DNA of 47,019 nt, from NCBI GenBank assembly GCA_003141275.1, contig PLLM01000026.1, positions 11,408 through 58,426 of the forward strand, read 5' to 3'. The notes under the pieces were generated by a model. It did no database searches. It worked only from the letters and a program-made list of their open reading frames with translations, and was not told where the DNA came from. This document shows, piece by piece, positions 7,469 through 14,931 of the stretch. Origin of the DNA: Phycisphaerales bacterium (lineage in GTDB: Bacteria > Planctomycetota > Phycisphaerae > Sedimentisphaerales > Anaerobacaceae). Position numbers and translations under genes: made by a program. Positions within the stretch are counted from its first letter, which is position 1. The number at the start of each line of letters is the position of its first letter.

Positions 7469-8953
7469 TCAATAAACCCTGTGTCCTGTTCTCGCGGTAT
7501 GTTCGAAGTTTATGAAGAAATAACGCAGGGCGTCGATGGGGTGGTCGTAAACGCCGTCTTTAAGGGGGAGTTCATCGCCTGTTGGCGTATCGGGATAGTG
7601 ATAGCAGGTCAGGGCCTCTATCAGGCGGGCACATTTGGGCGAGACGACAAATCGGCTTTTGCCTGCACCATCGCGTATCGCCCGGCGAATTGACTCGATA
7701 CCCTCCGCGATACCGCTTCTGCGATAACGCACGTTTATCCCAAGCGAACGCAATTCACGAACCGCGCTTGTGCCTGTAACGTCATTTGCTCCCGCACCAG
7801 CAGGGTCGCAAAATGTGGCGATGATTCGCGACTCACCGCTTGGGATTCTGGTCTTCAACTCAGCCGCGTGAACATCGATTGTCGCGCGAGTCCGTACATA
7901 TTCATCAATCACCCGAACGACGCCTTCACTATCGACCTGAATCCACAGGCACACAAACGGATTCGTGAAACCAAAGTCCAGCGAGCGATACAAAGGTAAA
8001 TTCGCGTCATATTCGACGAATCTAACGTGAATACCCGGGTCAAACTGGTCAAAGACAACGTTTTCGAGATTAGGTTTCAGGCATAGCATCTCGGCTTCCC
8101 AGCCCGCCCTGCTGCTTCGTCGCATCTGCGTAATGCAGTCATCAATTTTCAGATAGCCCTCTGCCTGTTTTGCCCTGCCCGCGCAATCGCCCCACAACAA
8201 ACACTGCGAACAATTCCTGTCAGTGCATTTCTCAATTGTTTCCCAGACGCACCATTTGAAGACAGGTGTATTTGTTTTAGCCGCTGACGAAACGATTTTC
8301 TGCATAAGGCCGTAGGGCTTGTGCATTGTGCTGATTGTCTCCATACCGGCGATAATACTGTCCGTACTTTGTGTCGTGAACTTCGCCGCGTTGAATACAT
8401 CGTTATCAAAAAGCTCAACCTCGTCGCAGCGGAGTTTCCGGATGTGCTGACCTCTAACGCTCGCCTGCGATTGCGTGAGAACATCAACAGTCGAACCATT
8501 AGTAAATCGACACCCTGTCTTCCTGATTGGCTCCGAAAGCAACTGCTCGTAGCCATTACGCAAAAAGCCGGTGAGGTATTGATACATTCTGCCCGCCTGT
8601 TCTTCTGAGCCGGCTAATATCCGCACCTGGCAATCCGGCTTGAATACGCAGTCCAATAGCGTCGCCACAGCCGCAAGGTCGGTCTTGCCCCCGCCCCGAT
8701 TCGCCCAGACAATGCAATCAGCATTGGCTGGTTTAGGATTTACAAAATCACAATTAAAACTGTGCCAAAGATAATCGAGGGGGCTGTTGTGCTCTGTGCA
8801 AATCCGCTTATCCGGCACATCGATTCCCAAAAAGACCTTGATGTAGTTTCTCAGGTCATTTTTTGTCGTCGGCCTTGCATGCCGCAGCGACTCGTATATA
8901 TTTTTTGCAGATTTAGAGTTCGGTTTTGCAGAAACAACGGTTTTAGCAGACAT
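7469..8953 (-). CDS. Phage-type terminase large subunit
   Basis: A 494-residue DNA-packaging motor protein with both domains intact. The ATPase half has ANRGGGKTD (Walker A, residues 84-92) and LRCDEVELFD (Walker B and catalytic Glu, 174-183). The nuclease half has RSLDFGFTNPF (Asp 326), ATFCDPAGAG (Asp 383) and YDHPIDALRYFF (Asp 470, Asp 474). Between them is a four-cysteine cluster (C243, C248, C251, C257), a likely metal site. The SD CAGGAGG six bases before the ATG is strong. In phages TerL cuts and translocates DNA into a prohead. Here no prohead gene is near, and the likely partner TerS lies 2.2 kb upstream. Looks functional, not decayed. Confidence 0.92.
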   Translation of the reverse strand: MSAKTVVSAKPNSKSAKNIYESLRHARPTTKNDLRNYIKVFLGIDVPDKRICTEHNSPLDYLWHSFNCDFVNPKPANADCIVWANRGGGKTDLAAVATLLDCVFKPDCQVRILAGSEEQAGRMYQYLTGFLRNGYEQLLSEPIRKTGCRFTNGSTVDVLTQSQASVRGQHIRKLRCDEVELFDNDVFNAAKFTTQSTDSIIAGMETISTMHKPYGLMQKIVSSAAKTNTPVFKWCVWETIEKCTDRNCSQCLLWGDCAGRAKQAEGYLKIDDCITQMRRSSRAGWEAEMLCLKPNLENVVFDQFDPGIHVRFVEYDANLPLYRSLDFGFTNPFVCLWIQVDSEGVVRVIDEYVRTRATIDVHAAELKTRIPSGESRIIATFCDPAGAGANDVTGTSAVRELRSLGINVRYRRSGIAEGIESIRRAIRDGAGKSRFVVSPKCARLIEALTCYHYPDTPTGDELPLKDGVYDHPIDALRYFFINFEHTARTGHRVY

Positions 8954-9018
8954 AGATTCCTCCTGAAAAATTTGGAATTAAGAATTTAGAATTGAGAATT
9001 ATATTTTAATAACGGATT

Positions 9019-10158
9019 TTATTCTTTAACCAGCCAGGCCATTTGATTTGCTTTAAATGTATAATATTTAATAAATATATATTCACGCTTCTTCAAATCT
9101 AAAAGAAGTGTACCCTTAAAAGGATTAATACTATAAGCAAGTAATGTTCTATCTCGGCTGACCTTTGGCGGAGTCAACGGAAATTTATTTGTTTTCCAGA
9201 AAAATCCTGAAGTAATTATTTTTTGATTATTACCATCTGCTGAGCATCGACATAACCGCCTTCTTGCATCAAAGTAATAAATATCACCGTTGTACCCCCA
9301 AGCTGCGTTATAACCTTCTCCTACAACGATCACTTTTCCTGTGGAAATATCTATTTTAATGATTTTACCTGGAAATTGCTGCATTGTTTGAGAAATAAGT
9401 AATCCATGATTTGGATCGAAATCACGAAAATCTTGCCAGAAATATTTCTGTTGAGTTTTCTCAAGAGTCATTGTCTTTAAATCGTATATTAAACTTTTAT
9501 CCCCGTAAGCAAAAATCTTCCCGCCTGCTTCATCTAAAGTAATCCCTTCCATTGCCTGAGCTTCTACTTTAATACGAGTAGAAGGATTTTTATCAAATTC
9601 CCATTTAACCAAAGAGGTTTCTAATTCTCTTGTATGCTCTCCTGTGGGTTTTATACGATTAATTCCAAACCAAAGAGTATTATTAGTAGCTGCACCAAAA
9701 TCAGTGAACTCCCAAATACTATTGTTTGGCTCAAAATTAAAATCTTTAATTGGTATTTCTCTTATGATATTTAAATTCGAATCTATTTCCGCAATCTTGT
9801 CAGGTACACTTACAAAAAAAGACTCATTATCCGGCCGAACACCTATTATTCCAATTTCTCTGAAGAGGCCCCTTTGCCCTTCATCTATTTGATTTAAAAC
9901 TAATTTATAACCACGTTTTTTGCCAATAAACCCGACATATCCTCCCTCTGGTTTTTTTGAATAATGAGAGTTGTAAAAAATATTAAAGTTTAAAAATATT
10001 ACAGGGCGGGAGAAGGAATTAACTTGCTTAAATGAAGGGTCATATATTTTAAAGGGATTCCTAAATGCGACGATCAAAAACCCAAAAAGGGAAATAATAA
10101 CTATAACTATCGAGACCAAACCTAAAATATACAAACGTTTTTTAATTTTTTTCTTCAT
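9019..10158 (-). CDS. AT-rich membrane-anchored protein, propeller-like
   Basis: The start at 10158 (MKKKIKKRLYILG) overlaps the rpiB stop by four bases (ATGA), so translation is probably coupled; an upstream extension to 10221 would read through rpiB. The 379-residue product has a basic N-terminus and one membrane helix (residues 9-32). An extracytoplasmic domain follows with repeated strand-turn patterns such as YDLKTMTLEKTQ and GKIIKIDISTGKVI, suggesting a beta-propeller of the WD40/YVTN kind. I recognise no family. The base composition is clearly more AT-rich than rpiB and the terminase on either side, as expected for recent acquisition. Confidence 0.65.
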   Translation of the reverse strand: MKKKIKKRLYILGLVSIVIVIISLFGFLIVAFRNPFKIYDPSFKQVNSFSRPVIFLNFNIFYNSHYSKKPEGGYVGFIGKKRGYKLVLNQIDEGQRGLFREIGIIGVRPDNESFFVSVPDKIAEIDSNLNIIREIPIKDFNFEPNNSIWEFTDFGAATNNTLWFGINRIKPTGEHTRELETSLVKWEFDKNPSTRIKVEAQAMEGITLDEAGGKIFAYGDKSLIYDLKTMTLEKTQQKYFWQDFRDFDPNHGLLISQTMQQFPGKIIKIDISTGKVIVVGEGYNAAWGYNGDIYYFDARRRLCRCSADGNNQKIITSGFFWKTNKFPLTPPKVSRDRTLLAYSINPFKGTLLLDLKKREYIFIKYYTFKANQMAWLVKE

Positions 10159-10589
10159 TGAGCGTCTATCTTCTGTATGCGGGCAAGATGTCGTCCGCCG
10201 TCGAATGGGGTATTGAGCCAAAGTTCGACAATTTCAAGGGCTTCCTCGATGGCAATCATCCGCTCGCCCATAGCAAGCACATTGGCGTCGTTGTGCGCCC
10301 TGCTCAAGCGGGCGGAACGCAAATCCCAGCACAAGGCACATCGCACGCCTTTGACCCTGTTTGCGACCATCGCCTCGCCGTTGCCTGAGCCGCCAACTAT
10401 GATACCCCGGTCGTATTTGCCCGCGGCGACGGCCTTTGCCACAGGCCTCATAATATCGGGGTAATCGCACGGCTTTTCCGAATCCGTGCCGAAATCGTCA
10501 ACGCTATGCCCCTTCTCGATAAGAAACTTCTTTATGATTTCCTTGTATTTGAAACCTGCCTGGTCTGCGCCAATCGCTATCTTCATCAA
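10155..10589 (-). CDS. rpiB: Ribose-5-phosphate isomerase B
   Basis: Interconverts ribulose 5-phosphate and ribose 5-phosphate in the pentose phosphate pathway. Motifs: IGADQAGFKYKE, GSGNGEAMVANRVKGVRCAL and the HNDANVLAMGER stretch. At the position of the catalytic cysteine in the E. coli enzyme this protein has Gly-Gly-Ser-Gly-Asn-Gly-Glu. That pattern marks the mycobacterial-type subgroup, where a glutamate is thought to act as base. 144 residues, normal. Of the two N-terminal Met codons either could be used. It sits between the two terminase genes on the same strand and is followed, with ATGA overlap, by the AT-rich membrane gene. Confidence 0.92.
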   Translation of the reverse strand: MMKIAIGADQAGFKYKEIIKKFLIEKGHSVDDFGTDSEKPCDYPDIMRPVAKAVAAGKYDRGIIVGGSGNGEAMVANRVKGVRCALCWDLRSARLSRAHNDANVLAMGERMIAIEEALEIVELWLNTPFDGGRHLARIQKIDAQ

Positions 10590-10824
10590 TCGTATCCTTT
10601 CCGGTCCCGTAAGGGATGGCCAAGTCCATCAATTTATCAGGCGTCTGATTATAACGGGAATCGCCCGCCAGCTCAAAAAATTTCTGCCGCATTCATTTGG
10701 GGGGCCTGAAAATCAAACGTATATTGTAAGTGGAACAATGCCTCGCGCCTGTTTTGGGATGTCGGATTTGCCGTACCGATGGGTGTGGAAACCTGTGGTG
10801 ATTCCAAAATAGGTGCGGGGTTAA

Positions 10825-10859
10825 CCCCGTGAGATAGGCGAAGCCGCCATCTAACGGGG
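10825..10859. repeat. Palindromic repeat unit
   Basis: CCCCGTGAGATAGGC at 10825 pairs imperfectly with GCCGCCATCTAACGGGG ending at 10859 around a GAA turn. It lies in the 599-base gap between rpiB and the terminase small subunit. The preceding GGGGTTAACCCC (10817-10828) is itself palindromic. No gene is visible in 10590-10880, apart from a leader copy of the motif CCCGTAAGGGATGGCCAAG at 10606-10624 that recurs at 40877-40895. Confidence 0.55.
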
Positions 10860-10881
10860 TTAATGCTAAAAAGCTTTTCGT

Positions 10882-10951
10882 AAAGAGAGACGGTGCCTTT
10901 TGGAAGAAAGCGGGGGCGAGACATTTTGGGCCTACGTCTCTCTTTCTTTTT
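10882..10951 (+). terminator. Terminator-like hairpin with long purine-rich loop
   Basis: AAAGAGAGACG (10882-10892) pairs perfectly with CGTCTCTCTTT (10935-10945), followed by CTTTTT. The 42-base loop is purine-rich, with AAGAAAGCGGGGGCGAG. It can end plus-strand transcription here. No convincing plus-strand gene precedes it, so it may be part of a small RNA. Confidence 0.45.
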
Positions 10952-11065
10952 GCGCTTCCTATTGTCCCCATCTCGCAATCCTCAATTCAAATTTTATGCA
11001 AATCGCACGCGATATTTTTTGCTTTTGCCGAATCCTGCCATATACTTTCTATGGAGGATGGTGAT

Positions 11066-11161
11066 GGGGACCCGCGGGTCGAGGCACGATGCCTCAAAAA
11101 GCAAAAACAAGAAGGCGATGATGATACAAGGGAGACCGCTCGGCAAATTATGCTTACCCTA
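11066..11161 (+). CDS. Possible 31-residue small protein
   Basis: A GGAGG at about 11053-11057 stands six bases before an ATG. That opens a short frame coding a basic peptide (MGTRGSRHDASKSKNKKAMM and 11 more residues, ending GKLCLP). Its stop lies inside the terminator hairpin at 11128-11190. A TATACT box at about 11039-11044 could be a -10 element. Together they would make a unit of about 140 nt. I recognise no homologue, and the frame may be accidental; a structured RNA is the alternative. Confidence 0.25.
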
Positions 11162-11190
11162 AATGAGCGAGTGTCTCCCTTCGTTTTTTT
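11128..11190 (+). terminator. Intrinsic terminator hairpin
   Basis: AAGGGAGAC (11128-11136) pairs with GTCTCCCTT (11173-11181). An inner stem CGCTC/GAGCG (11137-11141, 11165-11169) and CGTTTTTTT follow the expected design. It acts on the plus strand and overlaps the 3' end of the terminase small-subunit gene on the minus strand. Confidence 0.65.
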
Positions 11191-11602
11191 ATTCGCTCGC
11201 AGCCAGGGCGGTTAATAGCCGACTTGCGAGTTCGGGCGACAAATCCGGCAATTTCTCGGCTTCGGGTTGGTCTTCGGGCACAGGTTCTGTTTTTTGCCGA
11301 AGGTAATTGATAACGTCCAAGCAGGCCTTGCGGGACGTTTCCTGATTCTCTGAGGTGGTCAACTCCACTAATTTAGTCGCAGCCACGTTGGCGAATCTCG
11401 CGATTATCAGCTCGCCCTGCCTATGAGCGGATTTGATTCGCCGGTCAAACTCGCCCGCGAAATTCTCTTCCGTCAGCCATTTGTCGTAAACGCGTTTGTT
11501 AATCTTGTGCTTTTCGAAAACCTGCTGCTCTTCAAACTCGCCTGCGAATAAATCCTCAATCACTGCAAGCTGCTTTCTTGTGATTCCCTTAGTGTTTGAC
11601 AT
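11189..11602 (-). CDS. Terminase small subunit-like DNA-binding protein
   Basis: This 137-residue protein opens with a helix-turn-helix (KQLAVIEDLFAGEFEEQQVF then INKRVYDKWLTEENFAGEF). A helical oligomerisation segment (RQGELIIARFANVAATKLVEL) and an acidic, proline-containing tail follow. The layout matches phBC6A51-type terminase small subunits, which recognise packaging sites and regulate TerL. Its ATG lies inside the 3' end of the ParB-domain gene (14-base overlap), so the two are coupled. The expected partner TerL is on the same strand but separated by rpiB and another gene. Confidence in the HTH is high, in the terminase role fair. Confidence 0.75.
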   Translation of the reverse strand: MSNTKGITRKQLAVIEDLFAGEFEEQQVFEKHKINKRVYDKWLTEENFAGEFDRRIKSAHRQGELIIARFANVAATKLVELTTSENQETSRKACLDVINYLRQKTEPVPEDQPEAEKLPDLSPELASRLLTALAASE

Positions 11603-12239
11603 TTTCAGTCCCTAAAAATTTAGAAGCTATTTCCGTAATCGCCCCGGCACGACGCTGTGCCTTTGTCGTTTGTGTCCTGTCCGCTGTACGCTGACCGCTG
11701 AACGCTATCTCAATTGCGTTTTCGATAACCCCCTGCTGCTGCTTTGTTACAAAAAACACAATCGGTATCGCAAACTGCTCATACTGAACGCTGCACGCTG
11801 TCCGCTGAACGCTGTCTTTCAGCGCAGCCAGCCGTTCAATCTGCTTAGCTGTTTGAGGCAGCAATTTGGCAAGCTGGGCTGTCCCCATTCGCTCCGTAAG
11901 TTTTTTCAGCAATTCGACCTTCTTCGCAAGCGTATCCGAACCTGCCAATCGATTCAGCGTCGTCAGCAAAATCGCCGTCTGCTCATCGTCCACGTCCCAG
12001 ATGACGCAATCCGCCTCTTTATGGCCCAGTCGTTCCAGGGCCTTTACCCGATGATGGCCGTTAATAATCTGGAAATCGTCTTTCTCTTTCGGATGAGGCC
12101 TGACGACAATCGGCTCATAAAGCCCCGTCCGCTCGATATTGCGAACCAGCTTGCGAAACATCGCATCACCCATCACATTCGGATTATCCGGATGCGCAGT
12201 AAGCTTCGACAACGCTATCGATTTAATCATTTCAGACAT
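11589..12239 (-). CDS. ParB/Srx-fold domain protein
   Basis: 216 residues. The N-terminal 70 residues are a ParB-type domain: LSKLTAHPDNPNVM, then YEPIVVRPH and FQIINGHHRVKALERLGH, whose GHHRVKA corresponds to the nucleotide-binding GERRxRA motif of ParB CTPases. The rest is helical and lacks a clear parS-type HTH, so chromosome partition is unlikely. Phages use such domains beside terminases and DNA-modifying enzymes. A GGAGG ten bases before the ATG supports the start. Two stretches in the 3' half (11677-11708 and 11784-11814) are copies of a short repeat built on CGCTG. They code for QRTADRTQTT and DSVQRTACSVQ, probable in-frame insertions. Confidence 0.85.
   Translation of the reverse strand: MSEMIKSIALSKLTAHPDNPNVMGDAMFRKLVRNIERTGLYEPIVVRPHPKEKDDFQIINGHHRVKALERLGHKEADCVIWDVDDEQTAILLTTLNRLAGSDTLAKKVELLKKLTERMGTAQLAKLLPQTAKQIERLAALKDSVQRTACSVQYEQFAIPIVFFVTKQQQGVIENAIEIAFSGQRTADRTQTTKAQRRAGAITEIASKFLGTENVKH
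11677..11814. repeat. Two copies of a CGCTG-based short repeat inside the ParB gene
   Basis: Both 11677-11708 and 11784-11814 are made of tandem variants of TGAACGCTG, TGTCCGCTG and TGTACGCTG. Both keep the reading frame of the ParB-domain gene. This looks like insertion and spread of a short interspersed element rather than coding constraint. Confidence 0.7.
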
Positions 12240-12311
12240 TAGTTTTATTCCTCCGCTGCGTCTTTGACTGATTTGAGATTAAATTTATCTATTGTAAATA
12301 ATTGCTAACTA

Positions 12312-13481
12312 TTAGAGAACACAGTTACAACGACCGATAGAGTCCTCCATCTCCAAAGCATTGAAGACGTCGGCCTCTTCCAAACACAGGCCGATTTGCA
12401 GTTTGGGCCGAAGTTTTTTTATTTTGTCAATGAGGTATCGATATACTTCGATTCTTAGTTTTACAGGGAAGCGTATTCTGCCGTCTTTCGATTTGCCCTT
12501 TTCGAGCATTTTTGAAATAGCGTTATTCTTCCCTAATTTTCTCTCGGTAAGCTGCAACGCCCCGAAGTAGCTGCAAATCTGCCCCAGCGTTATGCGCTCA
12601 AGCGGGACCGATACTAAAAATTTTTCCAAAAAGCGTGTGTATATATTTTGCCACCCTTCTACGGGAATAATGGGCATTATAACGGCGCGTAACGGATAGC
12701 CCGCATTTGCACACTTTCGCATCGCAGCAATTCTTTCGTCGGGCAAAGGCACATTCGATTCGAACAAGCTGGAAATTTCACCGGGATTTAAGCTCCACGA
12801 AAGAATGGTGTGACCGTTGTGGTCCAGGTCAAGCAAATTGTCCACGTTGGCGCTTTTTGTCAATAGAGTCAGTTTGGCGTTTTTCTGGTGAGCAAAAAAG
12901 GGAATAATTAAGCGTGAATAGCCGGTAAGCGGGTCAAACGCCAAACCATCCTGGAGTTTACCCAAATAAAAGGCCGCGGGTACGGTCAGTTTTGAAGCAA
13001 CGCAGGCGATTCGGTCGAGTATTTCACCGATATTTACAAATATCTTTACTGTCGGTGAGAATTTTACGCCCGGCGTCCCTGCCAGATAACAATACCGGCA
13101 ATCATAAGGACAAAAGCTGTATGGCGAAAAATGCCAGTAATTGGGGCAGTCATTACCATCCTCGTCGCTGAACCTTAGTGCGCTCTTATGCACGCCTAAT
13201 ACAAGGGTCTTTTTGCCTTTATAGTGCGTTTCCAGGATATCCGATCCGCCAATATCGAGGCGATTATGAGAGGTGCCGAATCTTTCGAACACCCGGGCCT
13301 GAGGATATACCTTACAAATCGCCTGAACAAAATCACGCTGTGGGGCGGTCTGACAACTGCCTTTAGTCAATACAATTGCCTCAGGGGTAAAATAAGGAGC
13401 CCGCTTTGGCTGATAATCCCAACACGAATTCTTTGCTGAAAAAAGGTCAATCATAATTGAATTTTCGCGCTCTAAACTCAT
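12312..13481 (-). CDS. Radical SAM protein, spore photoproduct lyase-like
   Basis: 389 residues with the radical SAM cluster motif C124-PYD-C128-RY-C131 (CPYDCRYCYL), placed mid-protein after a 120-residue N-terminal domain as in SPL. The barrel shows TLLTKSANVDNLLDL and SWSLNPGEI. SPL repairs spore thymine dimers, but homologues occur in non-sporing bacteria with other or unknown DNA-directed roles. The cysteine that completes the SPL reaction follows the cluster by about 44 residues in Bacillus; the nearest here is C160, 29 residues on, so equivalence is doubtful. The start may be ATG 13481 or ATG 13454; a TTGACA lies just upstream. Sits 21 bases after the GNAT gene. Confidence 0.88.
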   Translation of the reverse strand: MSLERENSIMIDLFSAKNSCWDYQPKRAPYFTPEAIVLTKGSCQTAPQRDFVQAICKVYPQARVFERFGTSHNRLDIGGSDILETHYKGKKTLVLGVHKSALRFSDEDGNDCPNYWHFSPYSFCPYDCRYCYLAGTPGVKFSPTVKIFVNIGEILDRIACVASKLTVPAAFYLGKLQDGLAFDPLTGYSRLIIPFFAHQKNAKLTLLTKSANVDNLLDLDHNGHTILSWSLNPGEISSLFESNVPLPDERIAAMRKCANAGYPLRAVIMPIIPVEGWQNIYTRFLEKFLVSVPLERITLGQICSYFGALQLTERKLGKNNAISKMLEKGKSKDGRIRFPVKLRIEVYRYLIDKIKKLRPKLQIGLCLEEADVFNALEMEDSIGRCNCVL

Positions 13482-13502
13482 ATTGTCAAGACAAAGACAT
13501 AC

Positions 13503-14261
13503 TCAGTCTGCATCCCAAATCCTCAATTCAACATTAGGGTTTCGCCACATGTAATACACGGGCCTGTCGGTGAGTTTGCTGAGGATGAATCTTGTGCGTT
13601 CGATACCGGGCTGCATAAGCCGTCTTTGGCCATAACTCTGAAGAAATCGCGTCATTTCCTCTTCGACGAAATCCGCCTTCTGTCCTCTGTTTTCCGTCCT
13701 CAGCTTATCCAGCTTCTGCTGGACAATCGTCGGGTCAATCAAATCCTGCTCATCTACGCCGACAGCGCTGAATGCCTCGATAAGCCGAACACTATTGGCG
13801 GACGGTGGTGCGTCGTATCGGGTCATACCCGCCTTTTCAAAAAACGGGTTCGCCCTGCCCATCACCGCCAGCGCCTCGATGAAAGGGACATTGAGCAAAG
13901 GCATCGTTTCTTTAACCAATCGCACGGCAAGTCCCAGCGAGCGAAACCTCGGCTCGATAATCACCCTGCTGATTGTGCGGATGTTCTTATTGATAAGCTT
14001 AAGACCCGTGCTTCTATCCAATCCCGCGAAAACTCCGCCCGTTGCGATATTTCGCATCTGTGCCCCAGCCGTCGGCATTGAATAAACAATCACGCCCACG
14101 GTTTCGAGTTTCGTCGCTGTTTTGAATTTGCCCTTCAGCGCGAAAATCGCCACGGCGGCCCCGGGATGGCCCTCGCGGTAATGATAATGCGAAAGCGATT
14201 CGTAATCCGCCCTCGTCCCCCGCACAATCTCAAGATTTCTCGTCACCGTACACATTTCCAT
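13503..14261 (-). CDS. GNAT-fold acyltransferase, Mom-like context
   Basis: 252 residues. The N-terminal 150 form a GNAT fold: the hydrophobic strand SRVIIEPRFRSLGLAVRLV contains the acyl-CoA pyrophosphate loop (RFRSLGLA, residues 105-112), and IEALAVMGRANPFFEKAGM is the typical strand plus F-x-x-A-G-M/F ending. The C-terminal 100 residues are helical and charged and unlike ordinary acetyltransferases. Substrate unknown. Phage Mom, which modifies adenine in DNA, also has a GNAT-like fold. With the ABC ATPase, ParB domain and terminase as neighbours, a nucleic-acid substrate is my inference, not something the sequence proves. SD AAGGGA precedes the ATG. Confidence 0.82.
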   Translation of the reverse strand: MEMCTVTRNLEIVRGTRADYESLSHYHYREGHPGAAVAIFALKGKFKTATKLETVGVIVYSMPTAGAQMRNIATGGVFAGLDRSTGLKLINKNIRTISRVIIEPRFRSLGLAVRLVKETMPLLNVPFIEALAVMGRANPFFEKAGMTRYDAPPSANSVRLIEAFSAVGVDEQDLIDPTIVQQKLDKLRTENRGQKADFVEEEMTRFLQSYGQRRLMQPGIERTRFILSKLTDRPVYYMWRNPNVELRIWDAD

Positions 14262-14277
14262 TTTTACTTTTTCCCTT

Positions 14278-14931
14278 TTACTTTTTACTTTTGCCCTTAT
14301 ATGTGACTTCCGCTTCGCCCGCGAAGTTTTTTACGACGAGCACATCCGGCTGCAAATCCGCCAATATGTCCTCGTGGGCCGACGCGAGGAAAAACGTAAC
14401 GCCGTTGTGTTTCGCGAACCTGCGGACGTTGTATGCGATTACGCCCGCTGTTATGCGGTCCAGATTGCTGCAGAACTCGTCTGCGAATATGAACTTTTTG
14501 CCCGATGCCAGCGCACATGCCAGGCGAAAGCGGTATTTCTGTCCCTCGCTCAGATTCGCCGGCGCATTCAGCATGCAAAACACGTCACTCAATCCTGCGT
14601 AGCTCAAAAGCGATAATCCGTCAATCGTCCCCGTCCCGCCGACGCAGTCAATCGCTGGTCTGTCCGCCGGCAAAGCTATCTGTTCGATGATGATTTTTTC
14701 GTCGTCGGGTATCACCGTTTGCATTTCCCGCAGCAGCACGCTTTTGCCCGCGCCGGAAGGCCCGGTTATGTAAACGATGTCCCCATCGTTGACCTCGACT
14801 GTGCAGGCGTGCGTCGTTTGCTGGTCTTTGAGCCGGTCGATACCGACGCCGAACATCCGCATCACTGTCGTTACTCGCTCACTTTTTTGCGGGTTCACAT
14901 CGAATTGTTTAGCCACTGAAAATTTACGCAT
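14278..14931 (-). CDS. Soluble ABC-type ATPase
   Basis: 217 residues with Walker A GPSGAGKS (57-64), ABC signature LSEGQKYR (127-134), Walker B KFIFADE (146-152) with catalytic Glu, and an H-loop-like SAHED. There are no membrane segments, and no permease gene is nearby, so it is unlikely to be a transporter. Stand-alone ABC ATPases act on DNA, RNA or ribosomes. It sits 16 bases upstream of the GNAT gene and overlaps the HTH gene by 8 bases, so it is translated with both. ATPase-GNAT pairs of this type are known to me from phage genomes, but I cannot name a characterised one. Confidence 0.88.
   Translation of the reverse strand: MRKFSVAKQFDVNPQKSERVTTVMRMFGVGIDRLKDQQTTHACTVEVNDGDIVYITGPSGAGKSVLLREMQTVIPDDEKIIIEQIALPADRPAIDCVGGTGTIDGLSLLSYAGLSDVFCMLNAPANLSEGQKYRFRLACALASGKKFIFADEFCSNLDRITAGVIAYNVRRFAKHNGVTFFLASAHEDILADLQPDVLVVKNFAGEAEVTYKGKSKK

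Noticed and set aside
10893-11162. An 89-codon plus-strand frame
   Set aside because: It begins within a terminator loop and reads through two terminator-like structures with a GTG start lacking an SD. Only the final 31 codons have a plausible start.
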